From: Branchiostoma floridae
Lineage: Eukaryota > Chordata > Leptocardii > Amphioxiformes > Branchiostomatidae
Direction: 5' to 3'
DNA: 64,000 bases
NCBI RefSeq assembly: GCF_000003815.2
Contig: NC_049984.1
Location: 15,646,765-15,710,764 of the forward strand
The notes beneath the pieces are model-generated. The model had not been told where the DNA came from. It saw nothing but the letters and a program-made list of their open reading frames with translations, and searched no databases. This document shows, piece by piece, positions 43,120-54,942 of this stretch (positions are counted from its first letter, which is position 1; every line of letters begins with the position of its first letter). The position numbers and the translations under genes were made by a program.

Positions 43120-43513
43120 TAGCCTGGGTACCATCCGGAGAGTAGTTCGCTCCGACGTTCATTGTACACTATATACAGTCGCTTCTTTGTGTTTCCGTCT
43201 GGGAACGCGGGCCATCTTAACGTCTGGAATCGTCCAAATTTTGGAAGCAGGCGCTGATTGGTCCCCACATATGAGCGAATTATGGAATGGGTTCAAGTGA
43301 TCGTTCGAACCGGTGTTCCAACACCGGAAAAGCCCCACGTCCCCTAGCGCATGTGGGTGCCGGACAGTTGTCATCGAACAAGTGCTCTAGAACCCATTCC
43401 TTGATTCGCTCATCAACTGGCGTCACCACCAAACGGTTTGAATGCGCAAGTCTCCAGACGGATAGCAGAGGCGAACATAGGAGCGAACTACTATCCGGAT
43501 GGTACCCAGGCTA
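43120..43513. mobile_element. MULE-like MITE, long derivative
   Basis: TIRs TAGCCTGGGTACCATCCGGA and its reverse complement ending GGTACCCAGGCTA, plus AGTTCGCTCC / GGAGCGAACT. This is the same terminal family as 4250-4411 but with a different 330-bp interior containing its own inverted repeats. The flanks ACAACAATG and ACAACGAATG fit a 9-10 bp target duplication with one difference. Confidence 0.6.
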
Positions 43514-44188
43514 CAACGAATGAGGGTAGCCTTTAATTGGTTGCGAAACCGACGCTTGGGGGCTCCTCGGGACCTTGTACCTGATTCTAGTTGTGAATAC
43601 AGGATTTGGCGAGGAAGTCGGGTTGTGTGCATTCTCCTCACATGTCCTGCCCAGCAGAGACAATGGCGTGCCAGTCATGTTTTTGTGGTACAACTTCAGC
43701 ACGCGTTCTCAATCAACACTTGTACTTGTAGTAAGACGCTCTTTTCCGATAGATGGCGTTCGTTGAGCGACCTTACAGCGAACAAACCTGGCTTTGTGTT
43801 ACCGTTAATTTAAAAATCGGAATGTTTTGTAAGAAGTATCTGACACTGTCATTGGTCTCTCGGAAGTCGTAGCGTGGTAGTAGCTCTCTAGTGAGAAGGG
43901 TGTGAGATATGGTCATATTTACTCGTACTCTGGGCGTTTGCAAACATTGTCACAGCACGGTACGGAAAGTTTGCTCCTCTACGGTTGAAAGGGAACATGT
44001 GGGACTAATACAAAGTTCGAATTCAATACCGTGTAAACATTGTCATCTCAATGGGAACTGAGCCTGCATTATAGGCTACTTTAAGTGCAGGCTCAGCCTT
44101 GACATAGTTCAACACTGTTGGCAACAAGCACACAGGTGTACATTGATTGTTCACTCGAAAATCTTACTCTCCAAGCAGTGATTCGTGT

Positions 44189-45396
44189 CCGGTGTGACAG
44201 CGATCTCGCCCCCCCCAGCGATCTCGCCCCCCCGGGGGGCGAGATCACTAGCGTTTTCGCCCCCCTTTAGCGTTTTCGCCCCCCTCCCCCAGAACATTAC
44301 TAGTATTCCTCGGAGGGGTCTTAAGAGCAGCTGGTTACTACATATATTAGGTACGCTACCTGGTACTATACTGCACCTGGGAGTTACATAGTTGGTGTGT
44401 TACCTGGTACCTATATGACACCTTATTACCGTAAGACGTCATAACTTGTTCGGTGCAAACACTATATTGAAAGGACATTTTTTTTGCAGCTGACATGGCA
44501 GAGGTGGCATAGAAAACAATGCTATTGTGAACGTATAAATCAACACCGTCTATGGTACGGAATACGTCAGCTATATGTTTTCAATTTGTCACAGTATTTT
44601 CTTTCTTGTGCAGAAAACATTTCCAAAGCACTAAGAAAAACACAATTGAATAATAGTTTCTCATTATAAACACTATCTACGCACAAGTTCACATACCTGT
44701 TGCTAAATGCTACAAAAACACGGGTAAAACACCAGTTCCTAATTACTAGAAAACAGTCATATTGGAGGTGAAGATATCCATAGGGTAGGTGTATATAACG
44801 TACCAGTTTGTAAATACTAGAAAAACAGTCATATTGAAGGTGAAGATACCCCTTGGCCAGGTGCATACACCAAAATGTGCATTATTCTAATGAGTAAATT
44901 ATTTGCATAATCAATAAAGACATGACATAGCTCTTTTGTGGTCAATTCATAATAGAGACTTCATAGAGGAGATATATAGGTTGCTTGAGGACAGGTGAAT
45001 AAAATGAAATATATCTCATGTCGAGACTCAGGTACATGCAATAAAGGGAATACAAGGGACCCAACCCTCCTTGTCTGAAACAAGTTCAACTATCTTATTG
45101 CCATGTACTTACGTTAATATTGATACTATGGATGGAGTTATGTATCAAACTCGTGTACTTATATCATTCTGAAACTGCATTGTGTGATTTATACCAATCA
45201 ACTTCTAAAATATCATGTAAACCCGTTTTTTTTTGGGGGGGGGCGAAATCGCTAAAGGGGGGCGAGGTAGGGGGGCGAGATCACTAGCCGGGGAGGGCGA
45301 GATCGCTAGTGATTTCGCCCCGGGGGGGCGAGATCGCTAGTGATTTCGCCCCCGGGGGGGCGAGATCGAGGGGGGGCGAGAACGCTGTCACACCGG
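44189..45396. mobile_element. 1.2-kb element with C-run subterminal repeats
   Basis: Inverted ends CCGGTGTGACAGCGATCTCG and CGCTGTCACACCGG. Inside each end are tandem units of the type GCGATCTCGCCCCCC / GATTTCGCCCCCGGGG, arranged in opposite orientation at the two ends (44201-44290 and 45232-45375). The middle (44300-45230) is AT-rich with no ORF of note, plus a direct repeat GAAAACAGTCATATTG(G/A)AGG (44750, 44818). No target duplication was identified. Confidence 0.55.
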
Positions 45397-45799
45397 CTGC
45401 CTTTTGACGTGTTTGTGACGTTTTTGTCGGGCTTTCTAGCTAATATTGTCCAGTTTTCTTGTCGGCCAGTAGACATGAAATAAACGGGATAAAATAGATA
45501 GCCCTACAAAATTGCCTATAAAAGCGTCAAAAGACATCCGGAGTCAAATCTCTAGGTCCGCTTGAAAAGTTGGAAAATCTACTATCTTGGCTGGACTGAG
45601 AAATAGATTAGAAAGGCCGACATTTGCTTGAGAGCAAATACAGCATATTTCAGTCATCTCCCTCCCCATGCAACAATAGACTGATCCAAAATCCCCCATG
45701 TGCAAAAAGGAAACGCTTCTGCTTAAAAACCACTTCTACTAATCACACTTTAGCCAAAAATGCAAAAATAAATCTTACAAAATTCCCAGTGCAAGAATT

Positions 45800-46270
45800 A
45801 ACTCTTACAGTGACAATTTGCACAATAGACCATTCCAGAAATACTCCCACTGAAAACTTGGCCTTTTGAATAAGAAACCCAGTCCAAAATTGAACTGGGC
45901 AAAGAAGGTCCCCCATGCATGAAAAGGTAAATTAGACCACTTCTTCTTAAAAAATAGAATTTTGAATCATTACCCGTACAAAACTAAATTTGAAAAATTC
46001 CCTCCGTGCAGTATTGGACTCTTCCTGTGATACCCTTATGTTAAGTGGAGCAGTCCAAAAATACATCCTCTAAAATAGGACTTTGTCATAATCACCAAAG
46101 TCCAAAAATGAATTTTTTTAAAATGCCCCCCCCTCCGTGTAAGAATGAACTCTTCCAGCACACCCCATAGCTTAGTCCAATAGACCAGTCCAAAAATACT
46201 CCCACATGGACATAACATAATCACCGGTCCGAAGATGAATTTTAAAAAAAATGCAATGCACCGCTCCGTA
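45800..46270 (+). repeat. Diverged tandem repeats with GTCCAAAAATACTCCCAC
   Basis: Several imperfect units of about 130-160 bp carry GACCAGTCCAAAAATACTCC, AAGAATGAACTCTTCC and CATAATCACC blocks. They are low-complexity and A-rich. No coding potential. Confidence 0.4.
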
Positions 46271-46371
46271 CCACGCCTGTTACACTGTAGGCACTTAGTT
46301 CGAACGCGCGTTCTACGCGGCATAGAATAAGCGCCTTTGAATGCCCGACATAGGTAACTAAGTTATCTCTA

Positions 46372-46407
46372 GCCTGGTATCCAGCCGTAATATAGCTCCC
46401 GAGTCTC
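46372..46407. repeat. Short MITE-end fragment
   Basis: TAGCCTGGTATCCAGCCGTA and GCTCCCGAGT recur in reverse complement at about 1528-1557 in gene A intron 16. These look like single ends of one dispersed family. No partner end is visible at either site. Confidence 0.35.
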
Positions 46408-46409
46408 TT

Positions 46410-46865
46410 CAGGGGCCTGGACAGAAAACAAAAGTTGCCCCCACAGGGGTATCAGGATTTATACCTACTGAAATCTTATAGGTATGAATCATTTTCAGTT
46501 GAGGGGAAGGTGGGAAAGGGGAGATTAGTGGAGGGGTATGGAGAGAATTCAAAAGGATAGTTTGATTGGAAAGGTGAGTGGTCTGTTGTTGTGGGTCCCA
46601 CACAAATGTCAAGGGTTGGCTTGTTCCAGGTAGGATGTGTCTGGACCTGAAAGATTATCACATTTTGAAACCATAGATTAGCACTTATTGGATGGTACAT
46701 TTGACCCAGATCAGTGTTAACATAGTTTCAGTGGTGGCTTGGTTTATTTTAGTGGCCTTGTAGAAAGAATTCTGACACGTAACCACTAGAAAGTTTGTTT
46801 TTGCTGAAGATTTGTGAGCCCTTACTCAAGTTACTGTCTTTCAGAAAAGATACTAGTATCACATG
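46410..46865 (+). repeat. Dispersed repeat, copy 2
   Basis: Partner of 42205-42650 (see there). Similarity stops shortly after the TATCACA block in both copies. Confidence 0.65.
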
Positions 46866-48590
46866 GTACTAAAACTTGCCAGAATTTAAGATTGAGACGT
46901 ATACCACAAGAAAGTACTGAAATTTTTAAAGTTTGTTCTAGATGATTCTTTCCTTGGCTGTAAAAGATCACATGAAAGAGGCATCTGTTTATATTTAGAT
47001 AATTATTCAGTGTCATGAATGAACAAAGGCAGCATTGTAACCTGATGCAATCGTTGTGCAATAAACTTGTAACTAATCATTTTCTGTACTCAAGAATGTT
47101 TTTAGTATACTGTACAGGTGATTGGCCAAAGTTTGATTCCTTAATACTTGGCTTGAATTTTTTTTACCCTGCAAAATGATTACATGTCTACAGTTAAACT
47201 GCAATCTAAATATGTTTTCAGCAAATAAAAAGTTGCAGTTTGGTGTTTTAAGTCCTGGTCTGTTCCTGCAATGATCATACCCTCTACTGAAGGTGGGGTT
47301 TTATTGTATGGTGAGTTGAATTGTTAGGTAGATTTTCCAGGAGAGGTGTATTGCAGTACATGCTGTGGCCAACAGATGTGGCTGGTTTCTGTAATTGAAC
47401 AGGGGACTGGTGACAATATTGTAAAGAGCCAGTAATCTATTCATAGTAACTCTTGTAGTGCTATGTAAAGACGTGCATATATTGGAGAGAAGCATCGGTC
47501 TGTTATGTAACTCATGACATGCAGCATGTACTGTATTACTGCCAAAAATAATTTTTTGCTTGTTTTGCTTACCCCATGGACAATTCTTATGTGAAGAAAA
47601 TATACTTGCAAGAAGAAAATTTACAATAAAGTTCAAGCAAAACAAGAAACTCCAAAAAAATTAATTCTCATGCAAAGAACAATTTTCTTATTCTTCTTTG
47701 GTGAAGAAAAATTTTCTGAAAGATTTTCACACCTAAGATTTTTCTGGAACTTCAAGCAAAATCTTCTTGTTTTTTTCTTATGATGCAAGAAAAAAATCTA
47801 GACATGCTTGCTTTTTTAACTCTTAAAGAAATACAAGAACTTTTGCTCTTGGTGTAAGAAAAGTATTCTTGGTGTAAGAATATCAATCTCAAAAATGTCC
47901 AAAAAAATCAAGCAAAAATTTGTTTGCGCCATGGACAAGTACGTTTTTCCTTAAATTTCTGGGGACAGAATAATTTTCTTCCCGGAAGATAAATTTTCTG
48001 TGAGAAAGAGAAACAAGATAAGTAAATATCAGTGCATTATACTCAACTATGGTGATTGGTTAAACAGTATATTTTGATATCAATTACATGTATATTTTTA
48101 TATATCTAATGAAGGCTAGCATAACTACATAACAAATACAGCAAATAGTATATGATAAAGAAGTACATTTGTTGTAATATCGCAAAATCTAGCTATCAAT
48201 CTAGTTTCTTCCTGTGGATTTTGCAGGTATAATGTGGTAAAACCATTTATGGGATCCTTGATAGGCATCTCTTCTATTTTGTGTTAAAATCCTTTCATTT
48301 AGAGACAGACACAATGTCTCAAATTTTGGTTCTAAATAGGATCTAGGACAACATGATCGTCTGCTCTGTGGCTGCTTGGCTGGTATTGGTTGAACCCAGG
48401 CATCCCACAATTCTCTTGTTCAGCCCACATAACATAAAGCCATTACCATGGCAGTACCTGAGTGCCTGTGTTGCTTCATGGAAAAAAGTTTTTGGTGCTG
48501 TGCTGGGAGTTGTTTCACAGTTGTTTTGCAGAAGTTGATAACAGTTGGTAAGCCAGTGTTGTAATTGTCGCTGTTGATTGCCTAGCTCAT
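46866..48590. other. Spacer, no gene recognised
   Basis: The interval 47560-48000 is dense in AAGAAAA and TTTTCTT words that pair with each other, giving a loosely palindromic AT-rich tract bounded by two CCATGGACAA words (47573, 47929). Nothing else is recognised. Confidence 0.35.
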
Positions 48591-48599
48591 GATCAGGAC

Positions 48600-49389
48600 T
48601 TGGTTTGGAATTCTGGAGTGTTGTGCGATGACGCCAACGTCGCCTGGTGCGGTATTCTTAAGAAAGACTCTGACTCACTCGAATCAGTACAGGTGTCAGC
48701 GGCCAAGGTCTGCACGGGCGCACTAAGGGGGACGAATCACAGCCGCATCTTAACGGAGGTCGGTTGGGACACACTTGCCACCAGACGGGAAAAGCATGTA
48801 CTTATTCACTTGTATAAAATGGCCAGCGGCTCCGCAGCAAATTATCTCCATGAACTGGTACCACCACTTATCCGTGATTCCACCCCTTATGGCCTTCGAG
48901 ATGACCAGAACTACCTCCCTATTGGCCTAAGAACCGAAGTACAAAAGATCCTTTTTACCTGCCGCAGTTTTCTCCTGGAATCAACTTCCTTTGTCCGCCA
49001 AAACATCACCATCTATTAGTATTTTTAAAAGAGAACTGGAGTCTTTCTTTGACAGCCCGCCCAGACACACCCACTACTCCCATGGCCACGGACGCCCTGC
49101 AGTTTACTTGACTAGACTCAGACTCGACTTCAGCCAGCTTAACTCACACCTATTCAAATACCATTGTATAATTAGCCCTACTTGTAAATGTGGGAATTCA
49201 AACGAGACAACTGAGCACTACTTGTTGCACTGCGAACTATACAATAGCGAAATGATTCATATTTTGCACTCCATATCCCGTTTAAACCTAGAAGAATTAC
49301 TCTCGCCTGACACCCTTTACTCATCTGACAATACCTTATGCACCCTTCTCACTAGGCAGCCCTTTCCTCCCACACTCGATAAATTGTAA
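48600..49389 (+). pseudogene. 3' fragment of a CR1/L2-like LINE ORF, frameshifted
   Basis: The first frame reads ESVQVSAAKVCTGALRG, VGWDTLATRREKHVLIHLYK. The reading then shifts near 48940-48990 into LPLSAKTSPSISIFKREL, LRLDFSQLNSHLF and CKCGNSNETTEHYLLHCELY. These correspond to the C-terminal region of the intact LINE at 27383-30199 (EWDTLAARRDHNRLLIMYKL, CACGATSETVAHFLLHC) at clear but distant similarity. 5' truncated and inactive. Confidence 0.8.
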
Positions 49390-50270
49390 CATCTTTGACT
49401 ATGTTTTCAATTTTAGCAAAATGACCGGAAGATTTACTTAATCTGATTTGGAGTTGATTGGTAATGCCAGCCTTCTATGCGCTTTAGCCCGTTTTTGTTG
49501 TTAGTATTTATGTTATTCCCTTCGTGAAACGAAGGGTTTGTAGTCAGTGCCGTTCTGATGTCAGGGGGTCGTTTGTCAGCCTGATAACTAGGGAACGCGT
49601 GGATGGATGGTTTTGATATTTGGTATGTGGGTAGGATTAGACATGACAAAGGAATGGCATGCAGGAATTGCGTTACGGCAGGGCGCTCTAGCGGCGTGTT
49701 ATGGTACTGCAGCGGAAGTTCCGGTTTTGCTATTTTTTGTTTGGGACTTGTTTGGGTGATGATTTTTAAGTGGTAGGTAGCTGTGTAAAAGCATAGTAAG
49801 GTGTGTAAGTTTTGGCTACCTATGGGTTTCGCAAGGGCGGTGAAAGTAATTCTTGTTTTAGGTTTTGAGAAGGAATAATGCAAGAAGGGGTTGATGGATG
49901 TTAATGACTGCAGGTATGCAGATAGCTTACGTAATGATGTACATAATTTTATGCTTGTTATGCAGATTAGGTGGTAATTTGCATAATACAATAGGTATTT
50001 GTAGAAACCTTCTACACTCTGTGTCTGTGACCAGAAAATCTCCAAAACGCCAAGACAGATTGATCTGATATTTGGTATGTAGGTAGCTCTTGAGAAGGAG
50101 AAGAAACGTACGAAGCGTTTTTTTGTCTAGTGGCTTCTGACGGTTTTGCAGGGGATGTTTGTACTTGAAAAATAGTGTGTAGTGTGCTAAGTGTGGCGAT
50201 TACGCAATAGTGGTTTATATTTGGGAGTTGCGTCATTCAGCGTAGGCTGCAGTTCTGCACGGGCCCCATC
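49390..50270. repeat. Dispersed repeat with two GATATTTGGTATGTRGGTAG units
   Basis: GATATTTGGTATGTGGGTAG at about 49614 and a near copy at about 50067 lie in a diverged tandem arrangement. GGTACTGCAGCGGA near 49703 also occurs in gene A intron 8. A 203-codon open frame on the minus strand crosses the repeat and shows no domain. Confidence 0.4.
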
Positions 50271-50937
50271 CCCACAGGAAGTGACCCCAAAGGTCATAGT
50301 TGCGCAATAGAGAACAGCACGACTTATATATACCAGACGATTACAAGACAATGGTACTATAGGGACAGTACATTATACATGATGGGGTATAAATGTTTCC
50401 TATAAGATTTGATAATCTGTAGATTAAGGGCAACGAATAAGGGCAATTATGATATTGTTTACATGTATATTATACGTTTTAAAAGGGTTGTACATGTAAC
50501 AGTTACTACCGGTACAATACATTGTTGAACAAAGCAGGGTTTGTTTTTCACAGTAACTTGTAGTCATTGATAAGATTGTTTATAGGGATTGTACATTAGA
50601 CATATAGGATGTACAGTGTAGTTGACTGCATTGTGAAACAAAGAATGCTACATCATCATTGTTGCAAGAAACAAGTCGGCAATAATGATCTGTAAAGGGG
50701 ACTGTACAAAGGAAAACTATAATTTATAATATCACTTTGTAGAAACGTCCATGCAATGTATCAAGTCGTCAATATTGACAATATTGATCCGTCAACCCTT
50801 CCCTTATTATTACCATCTAAAGGGATGATTCGATTGCGTACGCGCGGAAAACTTGCTGTCAATTCCGGGAATTTGTACGTACCAATCGGACATACTAGTA
50901 CACAACTAAGTTAGGCTAATATTTCTCTCTTTGTTAG

Positions 50938-51640
50938 TTAGAGTCCATTCCAAGTCATCGTGCGGATGTTTGTTGTCATTGTTTAGAAATGATTTTAAAG
51001 TTTTGTAATTATATGTCTAGAATCGACATTTGATACTTCAGAAATATTCTAAACATTATTTCAATTTTATAAATATTTCCCCGGTCCTGTAAAACTTTGG
51101 AAATATTCATGGTGTGGAATTAGATACTTCTAATGGTCTCTAAATAATGATAACAGCATTCTACCATTATTTACCATTTTCTACCATTTTTTGTAACATT
51201 TTGTAAATGGGTCAGTGGGCTGGGAAGATAGCAATTCACACATCCTTGCAAAGTATAGTTGGGTGTCAATGCAACAATGGCCCACCACAAAGGATCCACC
51301 AGTGCCCAGCAGTGAAATCTAAAAATATACAGAGGCAACAACAGAGCTTACTTTTATGGGGGCAATTAACTAATATAACCATTTGGCAAAGTTTACAAAT
51401 ATTTGTAAGTGTGAAAGAATCACACAGAGGTTTCACAATTATTCTAAAATATTTTGTACAGTTACTTTCTAAATGTTTCTAAACTATTCAAATGAATTCA
51501 AATAGATGAATATTTTCTTAGTCAATTTAAAAAAAAAAACAATTATTGTGGCTTAGATATTCTTTTATTCAACATAATTCAGACTTTATTACAACTATCA
51601 CCTAAAACCCTCATGCATATGGTGACTTGGAATTGACTAA
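50938..51640. mobile_element. MITE-like element with TTAGAGTCCATTCCAAG ends
   Basis: The left end TTAGAGTCCATTCCAAGTCA and the right end TGACTTGGAATTGACTAA are imperfect inverted repeats. The interior is AT-rich with TTTTGTAAC and CTACCATTT repeats and no ORF. A partial relative lies in gene B intron 7. Confidence 0.45.
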
Positions 51641-52315
51641 TGCATCTTATCTTTGAGTATCTACTATTATGAAATGAAGTAGGCGTATAATTTGGGTACC
51701 TATTGGCTGGCAAAATACACCTAGTTATTATTATTGATATAAACTGTCCTCATTACTTATGCAAATTAGCCCCTGATTTGAATGATAAAAATTGATTACG
51801 TAAGGCATCTCCAAAGCTATCTCACTCACTCGCTCGCTCACGGCCCATGACAAAAGCTATCTGCATTCCAAATACCATGACAATCTGTCAACGCAAACTA
51901 TTCCACTTCAAAGGGATGATGCAGCTACATAGGCGCGAAAAAAAGGTACAGAATTCCGAGACTTTTTGCCAATCGAACGTATCATTTTCTGTAAGGCTAG
52001 CCCCTGAGATGTCTATAAAAAACACCCTCCAACCACCACACCCTCGCCCATTTCACGAAGGTTGAGTTCTACGAACGCTTGTTCTTACGTTGCAAAATGA
52101 CGTTTATGTTCATGTCATCTTAAGTTATACGTTTCGTTATAATCTCAATTTTGTTACTTTTGATTGTCATTGTATGTAATACAGAACAGAAGACATCCAT
52201 AAGCTCGTTGTGAGCTTCTTGTCCAATGCTCAAAAAACCAATGCGAATAAAATAAATAAGTTAGCCCAGATAGTCCTGAATATTTCATGTGCACGCTTTT
52301 CAACGGTGTACCGAA

Positions 52316-52615
52316 AGTGCGAAAAGGAGCGAAAAGGAACGAAAAGGAACGAAAAGGAGCGAAAAGGAGCGAAAAGGAACGAAAAGGAACGAAAAGGAAC
52401 GAAAAGGAACGAAAAGGAACGAAAAGGAAAGTACCGAAAGTGCGAAAAGGAACAAAAAGGAACGAAAAGGAACGAAAAGGAACGAAAAGGAACGAAAAGG
52501 AACGAAAAGGAACGAAAAGGAAAGTACCGAAAGTGCGAAAAGGAACGAAAAGATTGGATAGGAACGAAAAGGAACGAAAAAGGAAAGTATCGAAAGTGCG
52601 AAAAGGAACGAAGTA
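52316..52615 (+). repeat. GAAAAGGAAC decamer minisatellite
   Basis: About 25 units of GAAAAGGAAC/GAAAAGGAGC are broken by a repeated spacer GGAAAGTACCGAAAGTGCGA. The 10-bp unit stays open in most frames, so it yields long artefactual Lys-Arg-Glu (plus) and Phe-Ser (minus) open frames. A reversed arm is at 53703-53855. Confidence 0.9.
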
Positions 52616-53702
52616 TGAAGCAAAGTGAAATAAAATCGATGGGAATATAAGGTAACGGCACTGTGATCGGCAAATGCATTCGCAACGGACTTTATTTTTG
52701 CATTTTGCGACTTGTTCCACGAAATTCCTAGAGCTCCAATGGTTAAACGGCGAACCGGCGGGAAAGTGCACGCGTGGAAATAGCTAAATACAAATCAAAG
52801 GCGATGGGCGGAGTCACGAATCAGTGCGTCTCGGGTTCCCACGCGGGCTGTCACAGATCAAATTCGGGGGGAGGGGGGTAAAAGCCGCTGCGTAGCGCGC
52901 CTGAAAAACGTTTGACGGGTTGACATTCTGGTGTAGATTATTTTTCTACGGTCTCAAAAATGTCACAAAGTCGTTTTCTAGTGGTCCCGGCCTAGATTAT
53001 ATGTGGCCCCGGGGCGGGCCTGGGCAATCGGGACACCGCGTTGATTTCAATTCGAGGTCTGGTTCCAAAGACTTTTTCTGTCGAACCCGCACGGGAGACG
53101 TGAGTCAACGGCCAAATCTCTCCGTAGTTTCCCAATATCCTTTGCACAAATTCCTCACGTTGTCCTTTCTTCCCGCCAAAATTATGAATACTCCTGGTAC
53201 AACGTGATGAAAGCTCCTTGGTACAATCACTACAATGTATACATGCCTATCCTTTCACACCTTTTCTTTTGTCGTGAACGAGCAAGAAGATATGTCTCCA
53301 GTCTCCAGAAAAACATGTTGTGGGCCCTGTTGAAGGGAGCTATTATGCTAGTGGGGCAGCAGTTTATTAGCATATCATTCCAGGCCGGATTTCTATTAGA
53401 CGTAAACAATCGCAAGAATTGCATGCGGTGCTCCCATCTTGGGAGAACAGAAGCCATCCAAATACAACAGCAACGCTACAATCTTGCCTCATTCTGAAAA
53501 TGTACGTTAATCGATATTTATCTATAACCCGCCAGTAACTGAATTTTAGTCCTTACTTTCTTATCTCAGTTCTGTTTCCTTGTATTTCACTGATCTTCAG
53601 AGAATAATTTAGCCACACAAACACAACCGCCTAAAACAGCGCCGTAAAAAATTCATATGCAAATTCTAAAATAAAACACGTTTTAAAACATGTTTCATAG
53701 GC

Positions 53703-53855
53703 TTCTAACGCCCGCAGTACCGGTTCCTTATATTTTCATTGATTTTATTTTAGTTTGCTTCATACTTCCTTCCTTTTCGTTCCTTTTCACACTTTCGGTA
53801 GCGAAAGTGCGAAAAGGAACGAAAAGGAAAGTACCGAAAGTGCGAAAAGGAACGC
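53703..53855 (-). repeat. Inverted arm of the decamer minisatellite
   Basis: 53703-53803 is the reverse complement of the flank and end of the 52316-52660 array (CCTTATATTTTCATTGATTT, GCTTCATACTTCC, CTTTTCGTTCCTTTTCACAC). It meets a short forward array at about 53804-53855. The two arms, about 1 kb apart, form a large inverted repeat. Confidence 0.6.
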
Positions 53856-54830
53856 CTGGCTCGTCCTTGCGACCAATATTTCCCCAAAATGAATTCCATA
53901 TTAATCACGGTACATAATCAATGTTTATTAGATAAAAACTGGGCCCTGGAAACCGTGGCAATGGGGTGGTCCTCACATCGGTGTCATACTCCCGTGCAGT
54001 GTTACGACCGTGCCTCCAGCCCTTTGGGTCTTATGCTTCATTAAAAATAGTTGCTCCGGAATGTATGATGCGAAAATCTCCGGACACATACTTGGACTGA
54101 AGAATGTCTCTTGTTTGCCTGTAAGTGGCAGAATAAATCTGTTTTGGAGAAGGGTCTGATTTGAGTGCACTGTCGGGACGCCCTGGCTAGCTGCAAATTG
54201 ACTGAAATTTGAAAATTGTATGAAAAGTTATGAAATTTGTTGTCTGAGGTGGTGAAGAAGATTTGTCAGGATTCGCCATATTGATTGCAATAATGGCAAT
54301 AATGGCGCGCTCTTGAAAGCGGGGGCTATAACGGCTAAATATTGCATATTAGTCAGTTGGTTACCCTATATCTCTGTAGAGCCCTACCACCAATTTGTCG
54401 AGGTTGACGCGAACTAAATGTGGCGTTGAGTAGTACGCCCAAAAAATACAAGAAATGCAGATCTTGAAGAAGCCACACAACCCGGACGTACTCTGTCAGA
54501 TAACTGATACACAATGTTGTAAGCCCAGGGAGACCAAGCAGGATCACGTGACATCAAAATTAACCAAGTTGTGAGACAAAGTTTGGACGGCTAAGAACTT
54601 CGCGTCCACTCGATGCGACACCTTGCGATAGCAATAAACTTAGCCATGTTTGGGACCGCATCCTGGCCATTACGTCACAAAGTGGCAAGGATGATTTATG
54701 TATCGATGTTAGGTAGCAGGCGATTTTGACCTGTAGCGATGACGTCATTTTCAAACCTGAGTTTTGAATGGCTACTTTCGGATTAAACCGGAAATGGAAA
54801 GTGATTTAGAAGTCTTCCTTTTAGGAAGAC

Positions 54831-54930
54831 ATAATAAAGACATAGAAAATCGAAATATTTCACGGATATGCAGTCCACCTTGCGCAGGCACTCTCTCATT
54901 GGTCAAACATCTAATAGCCATGCAGCCACT
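54831..54930 (+). promoter_or_regulatory. Conserved block upstream of gene C (putative promoter)
   Basis: Ungapped counterpart of 20111-20210, with 89 of 100 bases identical by eye, including CATTGGTC (inverted CCAAT), CGAAATATTTCACGG and CAGTCCACCT. Here a LINE fragment separates it from the putative 5' UTR exon (TGTACAGCCGGGATT to ATACAT/GTAAGT, about 55841-55870). Confidence 0.45.
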
Positions 54931-54942
54931 GATGTGTCTGCA

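Noticed and set aside
49434-50045. 203-codon minus-strand open frame
   Set aside because: It crosses a dispersed repeat, has no domain or splice context, and reads as low-complexity sequence.
52154-52771. Long open frames on both strands (up to 205 codons)
   Set aside because: They are produced by the GAAAAGGAAC decamer array, which lacks stops in most frames; composition is only Lys/Arg/Glu or Phe/Ser.
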